Positions 4,930 through 5,754 of a stretch of DNA of 5,754 nucleotides are shown here, piece by piece. The number at the start of each line of letters is the position of its first letter. The stretch's first letter is position 1. The stretch is from positions 1 through 5,754 of the forward strand of contig CANRDH010000110.1 of NCBI GenBank assembly GCA_947629295.1, read 5' to 3'. The stretch comes from an uncultured Clostridia bacterium. Its GTDB lineage: Bacteria; Bacillota; Clostridia; Oscillospirales; Acutalibacteraceae. Under the pieces are notes generated by a model. It ran no database searches, was not told the origin of the DNA, and saw nothing but the letters and a program-made list of their open reading frames with translations. The position numbers were made by a program, and so were the translations under genes.

Positions 4930-5622
4930 ATGGAAAATATGCCAACATATAAGGAAAGAGTAAGAGGTTTCAGGAAGCGCTTTGTTAAATCTGAATTTGA
5001 AGGCTTTACTGACAGTGAAATTGTTGAATTTATATTATCGTATGCCGCGCCAAACAAGGATAATTCCGAAACAGCCAAGAAGCTTCATGACTGCTTCGGC
5101 TCCTTGTCTGCGATTATGGAGGCTCCGTACAATATGCTTATTGATATGAGAAGTACCGAAAGTATGTCTATGCTGATAAAAATGATACCCAAAATAAGCG
5201 GCATTTATTTTATGGATAAATATTTCAATCCCAAAGATAAAGACCGGACGTACAGGATTGAGGATAAGATATCTGCAAGCTTTATCGGATGTGAAGGCGA
5301 GCAGGTGATTGTGGTATTGTTTGACAGCAAGGGCAGAGAAATTCTTTTTCACATACTGAGCAAGGGTTCTGTTAATGCTTCTGAAATATATATCAGGAAA
5401 ATGATAGATATTTGCATACGCTATAATGCCGCAAGTGTTCTGCTTGCGCATAATCACCCGAGCGGAGTGGTATTCCCGTCGTCAAAGGATGTGCAATCCA
5501 CTATCAAGGTCAGGGACGCCATGCGCGCCGTCAATGTTAAGCTGCTTAATCATTTGATAGTTGCCGGGTCAGATATTTTTTCTATGGCTGATAATGAGAA
5601 TTATTCACACATATTTACATAA
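4930..5622 (+). CDS. RadC-family protein with intact HxH-x10-D zinc motif
   Basis: The protein has 230 residues, exactly the length of its upstream neighbour. The ATG follows that gene's stop by 11 bases with only a weak AGG (4920-4922) ahead, so translational coupling in one operon is likely. The N-terminal region keeps the overall RadC pattern (GFTDSEIVEFILSYAAPNKD, FGSLSAIMEAP), but the hairpin signature is lost: where clostridial RadC has a GIGENAA-like stretch this reads MRSTESMS (73-80). The JAB domain is well kept: GSVNASE (146-152), LLAHNHPSG (171-179) with H174 and H176, S184 and D187, giving HxH-x10-D, then H208-L-IVAG. The Glu usually five residues before the conserved Gly (position 141 here) is His by my alignment. 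Zinc binding is expected; hydrolytic activity is uncertain. The role is unknown; RadC domains also occur near mobile and anti-restriction loci. Confidence 0.87.
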   Translation: MENMPTYKERVRGFRKRFVKSEFEGFTDSEIVEFILSYAAPNKDNSETAKKLHDCFGSLSAIMEAPYNMLIDMRSTESMSMLIKMIPKISGIYFMDKYFNPKDKDRTYRIEDKISASFIGCEGEQVIVVLFDSKGREILFHILSKGSVNASEIYIRKMIDICIRYNAASVLLAHNHPSGVVFPSSKDVQSTIKVRDAMRAVNVKLLNHLIVAGSDIFSMADNENYSHIFT

Positions 5623-5677
5623 GTTTTTATCTTAAATAATATTAATATTGCTGATTTATGTTCGACGGCATAGCGTC

Positions 5678-5754
5678 AGCAAAAAAGAAACGGCTCAAAT
5701 CTGAAAAAGAAAAGAGCCGTTTCCATATATGGAGGGAGTTGTGTGTGATCAAGG
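5678..5754 (-). repeat. Terminal inverted repeat, right copy (77 bp, perfect)
   Basis: This is the exact inverted copy of the first 77 bases. It begins 55 bases after the stop codon of the second radC-like gene. The unique stretch just before it (from about 5623) is AT-rich and holds only a weak GCTGA/TCAGC stem; I see no gene in it. Confidence 0.97.
5681..5723 (-). terminator. Rho-independent terminator inside the right repeat, facing inward
   Basis: This is the mirror copy of the left stem-loop: the 10-bp GAAACGGCTC/GAGCCGTTTC stem with its T-tract on the minus strand. It would stop transcription coming in from the right. RadC-operon transcripts on the plus strand meet the stem with only an A-tract before it and no U-tract after it, so they may read on outward. 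Confidence 0.65.

Noticed and set aside
1..5754. The 77-bp inverted ends as terminal repeats of a single large DDE transposon
   Set aside because: There is no DDE transposase inside; the ends hold a terminator rather than typical transposon tips, and the contents are chromosomal-type genes plus an unrelated IS200/IS605 element.

Overview
The window reads as a low-to-moderate GC Firmicute of the Clostridia, most likely a gut Ruminococcus/Oscillospiraceae-type bacterium, probably from a metagenome. The grounds are a secreted protein ending in a type I dockerin-like double Ca2+-binding repeat, RadC proteins of the clostridial 'GHR-RLKERY' style, an IS200/IS605 element of a type familiar from Clostridia, and strong AGGAG-type ribosome binding sites. 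The taxonomic call is inference from family resemblance.

Layout, left to right. (1) Bases 1-77 are a perfect inverted copy of bases 5678-5754. Each copy holds a stem-loop with a T-tract pointing into the window. (2) Minus strand, 1440-76: a secreted protein of 454 residues with a signal peptide, a beta-rich propeller-like body, a Ser/Pro/His linker, a small beta domain and a dockerin-like repeat pair. Its stop codon sits exactly on the inner edge of the left repeat. (3) About 1441-1789: a divergent intergenic region with a minus-strand promoter, two good plus-strand promoters and an 18-bp palindrome abutting one of them. (4) About 1790-2817: an IS200/IS605 element with an intact Y1 transposase gene (tnpA, own near-consensus promoter), a wrecked tnpB (start codon apparently lost, large internal deletion, frame change), and an apparently preserved right-end structured RNA region with terminal hairpin. 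(5) 2843-4114: an O-acetylhomoserine sulfhydrylase (MetY-type PLP enzyme). (6) 4226-4918 and 4930-5622: two tandem RadC-family genes, both exactly 230 codons and alignable without gaps.

How the parts relate. The IS sits between the presumed native promoter of the sulfhydrylase gene and its ribosome binding site, in the same orientation, so the gene may now depend on read-through from the tnpA promoter or on the native promoter reading through about 1 kb of element. The two RadC paralogues look co-transcribed. They appear to have lost complementary parts: the first keeps the helix-hairpin-helix signature but has lost a zinc-binding His of the JAB/MPN site; the second keeps the HxH-x10-D zinc site but has a degraded hairpin signature. 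That resembles a catalytic/non-catalytic MPN pair and is the most interesting biological lead here. The 77-bp terminal repeat most likely marks a longer inverted duplication, or an invertible segment, that the assembly could not cross.
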